Positions 14,258 to 20,912 are shown, counted from the stretch's first letter. The stretch is DNA of 29,726 nt from a virus (IMGVR_UViG_3300027770_000021:1-29726); one strand, 5' to 3'. The notes: a model not told the origin generated them from the letters alone. Made by a program: numbers and translations.

Positions 14258-14439
14258 TTGACGCAGGTCCTGTGATGCCAGGCGTAGCTGCTGTGTCGCT
14301 TGGTGCCGACGAAGTAGATCGACTTGACGCGCCACGCCTGCTTCAGCGTGTCCAGCACGCCGTTGCACGCGGCGCACTGCGTCGCTGCGAACACTGGCTC
14401 CTTGCGTGGTCCACCACGCTGTGCTTTCACTGCGGCCAT
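14254..14439 (-). CDS. Small Zn-ribbon-like protein (61 aa)
   Basis: ATG 14439 has AAGGAGCG upstream. The protein is basic at the N-terminus (MAAVKAQRGGPRKEP) and has CAAC in the middle and HHRTC near the end. These four Cys/His positions could form a treble-clef or Zn ribbon. It is one of at least five small proteins with paired Cys motifs in this early region. Function unknown, and nucleic-acid or protein binding is inferred from the metal-site pattern. Confidence 0.65.
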   Translation of the reverse strand: MAAVKAQRGGPRKEPVFAATQCAACNGVLDTLKQAWRVKSIYFVGTKRHSSYAWHHRTCVK

Positions 14440-14609
14440 AGTGCGCTCCTTGCCATCCAGACTGTGTTGGCAAGCGCCACCACGAGATAGATCGTAGCCG
14501 CTGCGCCGCCCCCTGCCTTGCTGGTTCTAGGAAGCGCGGCCGCGATGAGGAACGCCAGCACGATGTTGGCGAAGACCAACAGCACGCCGATGCTCTCCCA
14601 GCCACTCAA
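14427..14609 (-). CDS. Small membrane protein, two TM helices (60 aa)
   Basis: TTG start at 14609, overlapping the previous stop as TTGA. Two hydrophobic helices are visible: IGVLLVFANIVLAFLIAAAL and GGAAATIYLVVALANTVWMA, separated by a short basic loop (PRTSKAGG). It resembles small phage inner-membrane proteins of unknown role and could also be a holin or antiholin. It lies outside the lysis cassette and is coupled to early genes, so an early membrane function is favoured. Confidence 0.65.
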   Translation of the reverse strand: MSGWESIGVLLVFANIVLAFLIAAALPRTSKAGGGAAATIYLVVALANTVWMARSALWPQ

Positions 14610-14797
14610 TGTCCGACCCTGTTCAGCACGGCGACCAGCCGCTCAACCATCTTCTCAATGGCGTCCTGAGCGGTTGCGCCGGTGGTCTTGATCTCGCCAG
14701 TCTCATCGTCAAGGATGACCGTCCAGACGCCTTCAATCTGCACGCAGTCCTGGACTCGATAGCCGACCTGTGCGGCAAGCACTTCAAGTTCGTTCAT
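14606..14797 (-). CDS. Hypothetical protein (63 aa)
   Basis: ATG 14797 overlaps the kinase stop (ATGA), and its stop overlaps the next start (TTGA). The sequence (MNELEVLAAQVGYRVQDCVQIEGVWTVILDDETGEIKTTGATAQDAIEKMVERLVAVLNRVGH) predicts a three-stranded sheet and a C-terminal helix, as in dsRNA-binding-like or DUF-type small domains. I do not recognise a family. The gene is supported by coupling on both sides and a coherent amphipathic pattern. Confidence 0.7.
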   Translation of the reverse strand: MNELEVLAAQVGYRVQDCVQIEGVWTVILDDETGEIKTTGATAQDAIEKMVERLVAVLNRVGH

Positions 14798-15357
14798 ACA
14801 ACCTCCTCCATAGCATCCGTGATCTGACGATACGCTTCTTCTGGCGAGATGTCCGAGGTGTCCACCGTAAGGTCAAACTCGGCTGCTGTCCATCCCATTT
14901 CTGTGATGTCGCCTGTGCCGATCAGTTGCCCACCCATCCTGCGCTCCCTGACCTCGTGGTCAGCGGTGAGGCGCACGACGAAGATCTGTGGGTCAACCAT
15001 CCTGAGGTAGTCCACCTCCTCCGGCAGACGCACATCGTCAATGACCACGCCGTAGCCCATCCGCTGGATCTCAAAGTAGTCCTGACGCCAGACGCGGAGC
15101 CAGAACTTGCGGTCCACCTCACGCAAGGCCGCACCAATGTCTTGGAGCAGCTCGCGCCCAGTGATCACCGTCAGCCCTGAGTAGCGGTCCACCGTCAGGG
15201 TCTCGTCCTTGCCCAGTTGCCGATAGGCAAGGTTGGCGAGGTGCTTGATCGCGTCAGCGATGCCGTGCCGCTGGTAGCCACGATGCTCACCGAACAGCAC
15301 CGCGATGCTTGACTTCCCAGCACCCTGTGGTCCGAGGATCGCCACCGACCTACTCAC
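14794..15357 (-). CDS. Deoxynucleoside monophosphate kinase-like P-loop protein (187 aa)
   Basis: Starts with GTG (GTGA overlap). LGPQGAGKSS at residues 8-17 is a Walker A loop. YGVVIDDVRLPEEVDYLRM at 102-120 is the hallmark of T4 gp1-type dNMP kinases (the 'DVRFPNE' motif), with RERRMGGQLIGTGDITE a lid-like Arg-rich segment. TGRELLQDIGAALREVDRKFWLRVW fits the nucleotide-binding helix. It would phosphorylate dNMPs from degraded host DNA to feed phage DNA synthesis. It is the only clear nucleotide-metabolism enzyme in the genome. Confidence 0.85.
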   Translation of the reverse strand: MSRSVAILGPQGAGKSSIAVLFGEHRGYQRHGIADAIKHLANLAYRQLGKDETLTVDRYSGLTVITGRELLQDIGAALREVDRKFWLRVWRQDYFEIQRMGYGVVIDDVRLPEEVDYLRMVDPQIFVVRLTADHEVRERRMGGQLIGTGDITEMGWTAAEFDLTVDTSDISPEEAYRQITDAMEEVV

Positions 15358-15758
15358 GGTAGCCTAATCGCATCAACGACCGGCAGGAAGCCGACCACCT
15401 TGACGATCTCCTCGGTGTCCTCAAAGTGCGTGGTGGCTGGCATCAGGCGAGGCGCCCAGCTCGGCTCCTTCACCCGATACAGGTCCCACGCGAAGATGCC
15501 TTGCGGCGTCCAGTTCACATAGGCTGGCTTCGCTGAACGCTTGCCTGCCTCCTCGATCAGCCAGTCGTACTTCGCCTGCTCAATGAGCATCTCTGGGTAG
15601 TGGGTCTCTCGGCATTTCAGTTCCAAGATGAAGTCCACCCTCCCAAGAGAGGTCTCGTAGAAGGCCGTGCAGTCCCAGTGGCTGAAGCCGTACTCCATAC
15701 GCTCTAGGTTCGGCACGCTCGTTCGTGCCAGGTGCGTGAGTAGCTGCTGCTCATTCAT
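15354..15758 (-). CDS. PD-(D/E)XK nuclease-like protein (134 aa)
   Basis: The segment GFSHWDCTAFYETSLGRVDFILELKCRETHYPEMLIEQAKYDWLIEE has the order E...(x)n...D-(x)n-ExK (D42 in RVDFILELK, E46, K48), followed by a helix, as in restriction-endonuclease-like folds. The rest (AYVNWTPQGIFAWDLYRV) supplies the later strands. It may be a small exonuclease or a nickase for host DNA breakdown or for replication. The active-site reading is by eye. ATG 15758 overlaps the previous stop. Confidence 0.6.
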   Translation of the reverse strand: MNEQQLLTHLARTSVPNLERMEYGFSHWDCTAFYETSLGRVDFILELKCRETHYPEMLIEQAKYDWLIEEAGKRSAKPAYVNWTPQGIFAWDLYRVKEPSWAPRLMPATTHFEDTEEIVKVVGFLPVVDAIRLP

Positions 15759-16183
15759 CCCTGTCCTCCAAGAATCTCTCGCAGACTCGCTGGTCGCTTA
15801 GTAAGAGTCTGGCTCTTCTCTCTCTCTTCTCTGCTCTTCTCTAGTGCGTGACCGAACCGTGACTCAGCCCCTTTTCCCGCACGACTGCGTTGCTGCCGTT
15901 CGGCTGAGGTCGGGTCGACTTGCCAGCGAGACCAGTGTGAGACGGTGATGAGACCGCTCTGAGACTCCTCCAGCAAGCCTTCGGTAATAAGCCGAGGGAC
16001 CGCGCGAGAGAACTCTGGTCCGAGGATTGTCTGGAGGTGCTTTCGGTCTCGGAACTCGCCCCCCTTCCGCATCTCCTTTGACACTTCAAGGATGATGACG
16101 AAGGCGCGGAACTGAAGATGCGTGAGGCTGCTGATGATTGCGTCCTTGTGTGCCTGTGCTGACCACTTGATCCATAGATTCAT
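15755..16183 (-). CDS. Winged-helix replication protein, replisome-organiser-like (142 aa)
   Basis: ATG 16183 has CAGGAGGACGAA upstream. The N-terminus ([74 protein letters not shown]) matches the N-terminal winged helix of phage replication initiators of the O/DnaD-like group: a sheet-helix start, 'F R .. iiLe', then a recognition helix. The C-terminus is charged (SREEREKSQTL) and ends SLREILGGQG, possibly the contact for a host helicase loader. No phage helicase or loader is encoded, so it should recruit the host replisome. A direct origin sequence (iterons) was not recognised. Confidence 0.65.
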   Translation of the reverse strand: MNLWIKWSAQAHKDAIISSLTHLQFRAFVIILEVSKEMRKGGEFRDRKHLQTILGPEFSRAVPRLITEGLLEESQSGLITVSHWSRWQVDPTSAERQQRSRAGKGAESRFGHALEKSREEREKSQTLTKRPASLREILGGQG

Positions 16184-16443
16184 TTCGTCCTCCTGTTTCT
16201 ATTCTTGATTTGACCGCTGAGTAGGATCATCGCCTCATCAAGCGAAGTGGCCACCGCAACGATCTTTAGTTCTGATTGTGGTTCTCCATACGGATAGCAA
16301 CTAACTGACCAACTATTCGCCCATTTGACCGTAATCGTGGATCGACCGTGAGCCTCTTCATAAAGCCGGACGAGCGAATACAGTTCGCCAGCGACCATTT
16401 GTGATGCGACCTGGAGCTCTCGTGGCGTTGCGGCCAGCATCAT
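16180..16443 (-). CDS. Hypothetical protein (87 aa)
   Basis: ATG 16443 overlaps the endonuclease stop (ATGA). The protein begins with an amphipathic helix ([27 protein letters not shown]) and continues with strands ([37 protein letters not shown]) and a basic end (KNRNRRTK). No known family is recognised. Coupling to the endonuclease VII gene suggests co-expression in recombination or replication. Confidence 0.7.
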   Translation of the reverse strand: MMLAATPRELQVASQMVAGELYSLVRLYEEAHGRSTITVKWANSWSVSCYPYGEPQSELKIVAVATSLDEAMILLSGQIKNRNRRTK

Positions 16444-16865
16444 TTCGCGACCCTCTTCATAGCCTTGCCGCGTAGCCCCTCACCAAGACCCCTATTGCGA
16501 GTTTCAACTAGCAGGCTCTTGCCCAAGTAGCGATTGACCCACCAAGAGAACTCGGCGACAAGTTCTAGTTGACCAAGAAGCGAGTTGTGCCTGAAACAGA
16601 GAACACCTCGAACGCATTTGCCACAAGAACTAACGCCGGGACAGCAACTGTGGTCGTGGTCGATGGCAAGTGTCTCCGTGGTCACGCAGCCAGGAAAGAA
16701 GCACCCCTCAAACAGCAGGCCCTCAACCTCGCTTTCAGCCAAGTTGTACTTAGCGGCTCGCGTCCTAAGATTTTTCTTCGCCTTGATTTCTTTTTCCCTG
16801 CGGACCCATTCGTTATCGGGCTGAGCGATTGCCATAACTGCCAACACATTTTTGACTTGATCCAT
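16440..16865 (-). CDS. Recombination endonuclease VII-like protein (141 aa)
   Basis: Start at ATG 16865 ([15 protein letters not shown]) with AGGAGG four bases upstream. A longer reading to 16907 enters the intergenic hairpin. The core [46 protein letters not shown] has the endonuclease VII layout: CxxxC, LAIDHDH, RGxLCxxxN..LG, with a Zn site from the Cys pairs and a catalytic HNH-type core. A basic helical region precedes it ([18 protein letters not shown]). Such enzymes resolve branched DNA before packaging. Confidence 0.85.
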   Translation of the reverse strand: MDQVKNVLAVMAIAQPDNEWVRREKEIKAKKNLRTRAAKYNLAESEVEGLLFEGCFFPGCVTTETLAIDHDHSCCPGVSSCGKCVRGVLCFRHNSLLGQLELVAEFSWWVNRYLGKSLLVETRNRGLGEGLRGKAMKRVAK

Positions 16866-16882
16866 TTGTCCTCCTGCTAGTT

Positions 16883-16910
16883 GGGGAGCGGCAGAACCCG
16901 CTGCCACCCC
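16883..16910 (-). terminator. GC hairpin between the annealing protein and endonuclease VII genes
   Basis: GGCAG/CTGCC arms around a six-base loop are extended by GGGG/CCCC after a small internal loop. It lies between the TAA of the upstream gene (16922) and the AGGAGG site at about 16871. There is no T-tract. The otherwise fully overlapping operon opens here, so it may be an attenuator or an mRNA processing or stability element. Confidence 0.45.
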
Positions 16911-16921
16911 CCCAGAGATGT

Positions 16922-17635
16922 TTAGAACGGCAACTCGCTGAGGTCTTCCTCAGGCACGAGCTTGGGCTTTGCCGGTGCCGCAGAGTGCGCTGCGACCCAC
17001 TGCTGGCTTGGCTTGTCCTTGCAGAACGAGCCGTCAGGTGCTTTGTGGCTCGCCGCCCAGAACGCGTTGTAGGGCTTGCCACTGGCCTTGCTGATGCCGC
17101 CTGGCTTCAGTTGCCACTCCTCGCCGTGCGAGCAGGCGCCGTCGTTGGCTCCAGCTACAAACAGCATTGCCGCCGCCGCCATCACCTGATCGTCTGCGGA
17201 CATCCTGCTAGAAGCCTCTGGCGTGCCTGTAGGAGCCACGGAGCGGGGCGCAACCCTGCCAAGTGGCACTGGGACACCCTTCTCTGGGCTGTAGAGGCTC
17301 CTGCCCACGCCGACCTGAGCGGCGCAGCGCCGGAGCGCATCCGAGGCTGCTGACTTGAGCGGCTCGTCATCCTGCGTGGAGTTCGGATAGCCGAAGTCCT
17401 GCTTGATGGTGGACTTGCCCTCGATCACGATGACCAGCGAGCCGTGAACCACGCCACGGATCGGGTCAGCCACCTTGACCTCAAACTGCCAGCCCTCAAT
17501 GCCGAGGACATCATCCAGCCGCTGCGCGACCGCTCGCGCATCGGCGTAGGTGAAGGTCATCCCTGCTCGCCCTCGGCGATGCTTCAGGTCCTTCTCATCG
17601 AATGGTGCTGCTAGTGCTGCTGCGATCTTGCTCAC
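16922..17635 (-). CDS. Rad52/22-like single-strand annealing protein with SSB-like tail (237 aa)
   Basis: GTG 17635 ([12 protein letters not shown]) overlaps the exonuclease stop as GTGA, with GAGGAGG upstream. Longer in-frame readings overlap YqaJ. Residues about 5-125 ([49 protein letters not shown]...[18 protein letters not shown]...[25 protein letters not shown]) are the Rad52-type annealing core (DxR...A..L..V.G...W). Residues about 165-215 hold a Zn-like module ([29 protein letters not shown]...[10 protein letters not shown]). The protein ends [12 protein letters not shown], similar to the acidic D..PF tip of bacterial SSB. It pairs strands produced by the YqaJ exonuclease encoded just before it. 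Confidence 0.85.
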   Translation of the reverse strand: MSKIAAALAAPFDEKDLKHRRGRAGMTFTYADARAVAQRLDDVLGIEGWQFEVKVADPIRGVVHGSLVIVIEGKSTIKQDFGYPNSTQDDEPLKSAASDALRRCAAQVGVGRSLYSPEKGVPVPLGRVAPRSVAPTGTPEASSRMSADDQVMAAAAMLFVAGANDGACSHGEEWQLKPGGISKASGKPYNAFWAASHKAPDGSFCKDKPSQQWVAAHSAAPAKPKLVPEEDLSELPF

Positions 17636-18579
17636 TTGTCCACCTCCTCTGTCTTGAACTTGAATACTCGCGCACCGGGAACTTCCCGCGTGTACGCATC
17701 TACGACTTCCACCGCAGGCTTCAGAGCCTCCAGCAGAAGTTTGTAGTCCACCTTCTGGCTTGACTTGTTCTGCTTCCAAGTCGCAGACCAGCCTTCGCCT
17801 ACGACGCCAGCCTTCTCGCCGATGGCCTCCTTGAGACTGATGGCGAGGTTCTGGAGTTCTTGGTCCAGCAACTTGGCTTCGTAGTGCTTCTCGGCGTAGA
17901 GCTGCGCCACGCGGTTGATGCCAGTGTCAGCCTGCGCCCACTCCTCCAGTCCGTTCCACGGCGTGACCGCCGCCAGCGCGTCGCTATCCTCGCCTTGCAA
18001 GGTCGGCGGCGTGTTGGTGGCGAGCAGTTCGCGAAACTCCTCTGCCTTGCGATACAGCTGCGCCTGATACGCGGCGTCTGGCTTCACCCGCTCAATGCGG
18101 AAGACCAGACCACCGAGTAGCACCGCCACATCGCACCACGGTGCGTTGGTCACGAACATCTGCCACTGCACCTGCGCGACCACCTCTGGCGGCACAGGGT
18201 GCAGGCTCCATCGAGGTGAGGTGCTGGTCTTGATTTCCACCAAGCCGTCCTCGCCAACGATGGTGCGGTCCAGCGACGCCATAACCCACGGCAGATGCTT
18301 GAGCCGGACAATGCCGTTGCTGCGGCGTGTCTGGCGGCCAGTCTCCATTTCGTAGAACTCAGCCACTGCGTTCTCCAGCAGGATGCCGCGAACGGCGGCA
18401 GGACCTACAGGGTCTGGCTGGAACTTCCCAAGCTTCTCAGCCCAGAGCTGGTACGGCGTCTTGTACGGATTCAGCCCTGCGATGACTGAGACCTCAGTTG
18501 CCGTGATGCCGTCAGCCCGAAGTGCGAACCACTCAGGACTGCGCTGCTCTGCCTTGACGAACTCGTATTGCTTGCTCAC
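17632..18579 (-). CDS. YqaJ-family viral exonuclease (315 aa)
   Basis: GTG start (GTGA overlap) with AAGGAGG seven bases upstream. The lambda-exonuclease-like motifs are all present: RSPEWFALRADGITATEVSVIAGLNPY (R13, E16), RGILLENAVAEFYE (E69), SLDRTI (D104), VEIKTS (E115 and K117) and VPPEVVAQVQWQMFVTN (the QxQxQ-type helix). It degrades one strand of dsDNA ends 5' to 3' and hands ssDNA to the annealing protein encoded next, forming a SynExo recombination pair. This pair also supports concatemer formation when no phage polymerase exists. Confidence 0.95.
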   Translation of the reverse strand: MSKQYEFVKAEQRSPEWFALRADGITATEVSVIAGLNPYKTPYQLWAEKLGKFQPDPVGPAAVRGILLENAVAEFYEMETGRQTRRSNGIVRLKHLPWVMASLDRTIVGEDGLVEIKTSTSPRWSLHPVPPEVVAQVQWQMFVTNAPWCDVAVLLGGLVFRIERVKPDAAYQAQLYRKAEEFRELLATNTPPTLQGEDSDALAAVTPWNGLEEWAQADTGINRVAQLYAEKHYEAKLLDQELQNLAISLKEAIGEKAGVVGEGWSATWKQNKSSQKVDYKLLLEALKPAVEVVDAYTREVPGARVFKFKTEEVDK

Positions 18580-18773
18580 GCCTTTGCCTCCTTCTTTGCC
18601 TGCTCCAAGAGCAGCTTCGCCTCACTGAGTTTGCAGCCGCCCTCAAGCCTGTAGATGTCCACCAGCCGCTTGTAGTGGTTCACCTTGCACTTCAGGCACA
18701 GCCGCTGCCCGATCCCTGGCTTGACTTCGCTCTGCTGCTTTGTCTCGCAGATCAGACACTTCCACTTGATCAC
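18576..18773 (-). CDS. Small Zn-finger protein (65 aa)
   Basis: GTG 18773 (VIKWKCLICETKQQSE) overlaps the upstream stop (GTGA) with AAGGAGGGCAA before it. Two knuckles CLIC and CLKC about 20 residues apart suggest one Zn ribbon, followed by a basic and helical part (NHYKRLVDIYRLEGGCKLSEAKLLLEQAKKEAKA). It is probably a DNA- or RNA-binding early protein, directly coupled to YqaJ, and may be an accessory of recombination. Confidence 0.75.
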   Translation of the reverse strand: MIKWKCLICETKQQSEVKPGIGQRLCLKCKVNHYKRLVDIYRLEGGCKLSEAKLLLEQAKKEAKA

Positions 18774-18961
18774 TTGCCCTCCTTCTTTGCTCGGTCCTTC
18801 TTTGCCCAGCCCTTGCCGGTGAACACAATCGCCGCTGGCGTGTAGACCATCCGCATCCAGCGGCCGCACTTCTCACAGCGCGGGTTGTATGTGTTGGTCA
18901 TCGAATGGCTGTGTTCCTCACGCGCACCACACTCGCCGCAACGATACTCGTAGACAGGCAT
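18770..18961 (-). CDS. FmdB-family zinc ribbon protein (63 aa)
   Basis: ATG 18961 overlaps the previous stop (TGATG). The product (MPVYEYRCGECGAREEHSHSMTNTYNPRCEKCGRWMRMVYTPAAIVFTGKGW) is the FmdB/CxxC regulatory ribbon: M-P-x-Y-E-Y-x-C-x-x-C, a second CxxC, and the F-x-G-x-G-W end. A basic tail (AKKDRAKKEGK) follows. The family is common in actinobacteria and their phages, with a presumed regulatory or DNA-binding role. The biochemical function is unknown. Confidence 0.85.
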   Translation of the reverse strand: MPVYEYRCGECGAREEHSHSMTNTYNPRCEKCGRWMRMVYTPAAIVFTGKGWAKKDRAKKEGK

Positions 18962-19122
18962 CAGCCCAAGATCCCAAACAGGAACACGACGAAGCCCAGT
19001 GCAAAGCACAGGATGCCGATGTCGAGCAAGAGCGCCGCGCGCTTCTGCTCCTGCTCCAAGATGCTGGTCTTGATTGCCATCTGCCTGTAGACGACAGGCT
19101 GCGTTGCTCGGTTCAGCTTCAC
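18961..19122 (-). CDS. Small membrane protein (53 aa)
   Basis: GTG 19122 overlaps the previous stop (GTGA) with GGAGGTGAGCAA upstream, and its TGA overlaps the FmdB start (TGATG). The protein begins MKLNRATQPVVYRQMAIKTSILEQEQKRAALLL (amphipathic helix) and ends with one strong transmembrane helix (IGILCFALGFVVFLFGILG). A single-span protein with a cytoplasmic helix is consistent with an early membrane effector or a holin-like peptide. No family is recognised. Confidence 0.65.
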   Translation of the reverse strand: MKLNRATQPVVYRQMAIKTSILEQEQKRAALLLDIGILCFALGFVVFLFGILG

Positions 19123-19217
19123 TTGCTCACCTCCAATGCGATCAGCACGCCGATGCCGGCGTAGATCGCCAAGATGCCGACGAGTGCGAACTTGCTGTTG
19201 AAGAATCGGTCAATCAC
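19119..19217 (-). CDS. Membrane micropeptide (32 aa)
   Basis: GTG 19217 overlaps the stop of the 111-aa gene (GTGA), and the TGA at 19119 overlaps the GTG of the next gene (GTGA). It is a single transmembrane helix flanked by a short charged N-terminus (IDRFFNSKF) and an acidic/basic end (LEVSK), with ALVGILAIYAGIGVLIA in the membrane. The two-sided overlap fits the genome's coupling rule, which is the main support. Function unknown. Confidence 0.6.
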   Translation of the reverse strand: MIDRFFNSKFALVGILAIYAGIGVLIALEVSK

Positions 19218-19549
19218 TTGCCCTCCTCTGCGAACGCCGACCACGGCGTCGCTACTACTTGATTGCGCTTGACGCGGCGCGGTGCCGGTACGCCGTAGCT
19301 GAAGACCAGCATCGGCATCTTTGGATCAGTGGACTTGATGATCTGCGTGCAGACGCCGTGCCTCACGCTGGTGTTGGCGCGGATGAACTCGTGATCGAGT
19401 TCTGGCATCGCGGCGCAGCGGCCGCACTTGCCGTCCTCAACTTGCATCCAGTCGCGGAGTCGCATCCCCGCGCTGTAGTTTATCGTGTCCTTCACGCACT
19501 GCTCGCAGAGCGCCTGCTCTGAGTTCGGGTGCTGGTACAACTCCGTCAC
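19214..19549 (-). CDS. Zn-finger protein, first gene of the main early operon (111 aa)
   Basis: GTG 19549 (VTELYQHPNSEQALCEQCV) is chosen over a longer reading to 19618 because GAGGAGG lies six bases upstream and the longer frame would include the operator and -10 region. CEQC and CGRC, 34 residues apart, form a probable Zn ribbon. The rest is mixed alpha/beta (ELDHEFIRANTSVRHGVCTQIIKSTDPKMPMLVFSYGVPAPRRVKRNQVV). The gene lies about 45 bases after the predicted transcription start and is likely among the first expressed. No family recognised. Confidence 0.75.
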   Translation of the reverse strand: MTELYQHPNSEQALCEQCVKDTINYSAGMRLRDWMQVEDGKCGRCAAMPELDHEFIRANTSVRHGVCTQIIKSTDPKMPMLVFSYGVPAPRRVKRNQVVATPWSAFAEEGK

Positions 19550-19593
19550 TTGAACCTCCTCATCAGGATCAGCCGAGTGGCTGTTCCTCCCTG

Positions 19594-19631
19594 ATGTCAC
19601 AAGCCTAGAGCGTGACATAACGGCTTGTCAA
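19594..19631 (-). promoter_or_regulatory. Early promoter with palindromic operator
   Basis: On the minus strand a perfect -35 TTGACA (19631-19626) is followed after 18 bases by TAGGCT (19607-19602), which fits the actinobacterial TANNNT -10. A perfect inverted repeat, ATGTCAC and GTGACAT separated by 11 bases (19618-19594), straddles the -10. It is an ideal operator geometry for a dimeric repressor. The start site would fall near 19595, about 45 bases before the GTG at 19549. Confidence 0.75.
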
Positions 19632-19652
19632 GGGGGTAGTCGCAAGGTGGTC

Positions 19653-19704
19653 CCCCCTGCCGTGGAGGAGGTCACGACAGGGGGATGAGCCGCCCGAAGG
19701 CAGC
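19653..19704 (-). ncRNA. Tandem RNA hairpins, copy A (terminator-like)
   Basis: Minus-strand RNA: GCUGCC-UUCG-GGCGGC (19704-19689), joint UCAU, then a 12-pair stem CCCCCUGUCGUG / CACGGCAGGGGG (19684-19653, one G-U) with the loop ACCUCCUC. It follows the TAG of the upstream gene directly and stands just before the early promoter, so it can terminate read-through from the upstream unit. The layout repeats copy B at 11799-11850 with a differing but still paired second stem. The loop is the exact complement of GAGGAGGU in the ribosome site of the gene at 19549. Confidence 0.65.
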
Positions 19705-19899
19705 CTAGTCAATGTCCTCGTCCACAAGGTCCACGATCACCTCAATGCAGGCGGCGCAGAGCGCGTGCGAGACGCTCAGAGTGTAGCCGCTGCCTGCCTG
19801 TAAGGTCTCCTCACCAAACCGCCAAACGCGTCCAGATTCGTTGCAGCTTGAGCAGACTCCAGGCTGCGGCGGGTCGGTACGCATTGGGAGGAACGGCAC
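19705..19899 (-). CDS. Small Zn-finger protein (64 aa)
   Basis: GTG 19899 overlaps the stop of the phosphoesterase gene (TAGTG). An ATG at 19884 is an alternative. The product (MPFLPMRTDPPQPGVCSSCNESGRVWRFGEETLQAGSGYTLSVSHALCAACIEVIVDLVDEDID) has CSSC and CAAC about 30 residues apart and an acidic tail. The pattern is like a rubredoxin/Zn-ribbon knuckle pair. It is the last gene before the hairpin pair and promoter. Confidence 0.7.
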   Translation of the reverse strand: MPFLPMRTDPPQPGVCSSCNESGRVWRFGEETLQAGSGYTLSVSHALCAACIEVIVDLVDEDID

Positions 19900-20912
19900 T
19901 AACTGAGCCTGACGAGGTACTCCGCAGTGACGCCCTTCTCATTCTGAAAGAGGAGCCACTGACACGGCTCACCGGCTGCCGCCAACTGTTCCTGCGCGAA
20001 GGTGTTGGTGGACTCAATGCTGCCACCGTTCCAATGAGTCAAGCCGTTGAGATACATCCTCGTCGGCGTGTGGAAGTGCGCGCCGACTGAGTAGTCAAAC
20101 TCAGCAACGCTCGCTCGCCATCCACTCAACTTCTTGCCGAAGCCGTACCAGGGGAAGCCAGCGAAGCCACCGCCCACCTGATCGCCGTGGAAGAGGAACC
20201 ACCGCTTGCCCAGCACATTGTCTACGGCGTACCAGTGGCGCTCACCTTGTGTGAAGGTCTCTGGCCAGTCCAGTCGCTTCTCGTCCCCAACCGCCATCCG
20301 CGCGATGCGGTACATCATCGCGTCAGCGTTGCTCTCTGGTCTGAAGGTTCCCTTGCGTCCGAGCCTGCCGTGGTTGCCGATGACGCCGACCACCTTGACC
20401 TTCTCAAAGTGTCCGAGCATCTCGCGCACTAATCGAGCGAGCGCCTCAGCCGCGCCGAACATTTGCGAGTAGAGACCTGAGTCAATCAGGTGCGCCTGTC
20501 CAGGGAAGATGTCCTCACCTTCCACAAGGTCGCCAAGCAAGTGGATGTGCAGCTCACGCACTGGATGCGCCGTGCGCTGAATGTCCACGAGCCGCTTCAC
20601 CTTCTCGCCAAGTTCCTTGACTCGGATCGCTGCGATCTCGCTGTTGTAGGTCGGTGTGATCTTGCCCCACTGCCAATCGCTTGCCAGTAGGATCGCGTGT
20701 TCAGGTTCGCCCTTGCGCTTGTCTGGCTTAGGCGCTGAGACCTTCGGGATGTTCATTCCAAGTGCCGCATCTCGTGCCGCCTGGAACACCGCCTCAACCA
20801 GTTCGCCGGTTGCCTGCTCACGCTTCGCGAGCGCACGCAGCGCGCGGCCGTGTGCCGCCTTCAGCTCTTGCAGTTCGTCTGCCTTCAGGAACTCGCTCAA
20901 GTCTTCTGACAT
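19899..20912 (-). CDS. Calcineurin-like metallophosphoesterase (337 aa)
   Basis: Start at ATG 20912 (MSEDLSEFLKADELQEL) with AGGAGAGGAG upstream. A GTG-type extension to 20981 is unlikely. Metal-site motifs appear in order: SDWQWGK (D79, with Q81 where the family normally has His), LLGDLVEGED (D128), GVIGNHGR (N180, H181), FLFHGDQ (H242) and GAHFHTP (H279, H281). A helical N-terminus of about 70 residues precedes the catalytic domain. Similar large phage phosphoesterases resemble SbcD/Mre11 nucleases and may process DNA ends. The Asp-x-Gln first motif recurs in some phage members and could change metal use. Confidence 0.85.
   Translation of the reverse strand: MSEDLSEFLKADELQELKAAHGRALRALAKREQATGELVEAVFQAARDAALGMNIPKVSAPKPDKRKGEPEHAILLASDWQWGKITPTYNSEIAAIRVKELGEKVKRLVDIQRTAHPVRELHIHLLGDLVEGEDIFPGQAHLIDSGLYSQMFGAAEALARLVREMLGHFEKVKVVGVIGNHGRLGRKGTFRPESNADAMMYRIARMAVGDEKRLDWPETFTQGERHWYAVDNVLGKRWFLFHGDQVGGGFAGFPWYGFGKKLSGWRASVAEFDYSVGAHFHTPTRMYLNGLTHWNGGSIESTNTFAQEQLAAAGEPCQWLLFQNEKGVTAEYLVRLS

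Noticed and set aside
13967-14605. Single 212-residue minus-strand ORF
   Set aside because: Its first 115 residues overlap two better genes (two-TM and Zn-type proteins) with coupled starts; only the part from 14257 on is supported.
15805-15845. GA/CT-rich low-complexity tract as an origin
   Set aside because: It encodes the charged SREEREKS tail of the winged-helix protein; no iterons or A+T-rich unwinding region were seen nearby.
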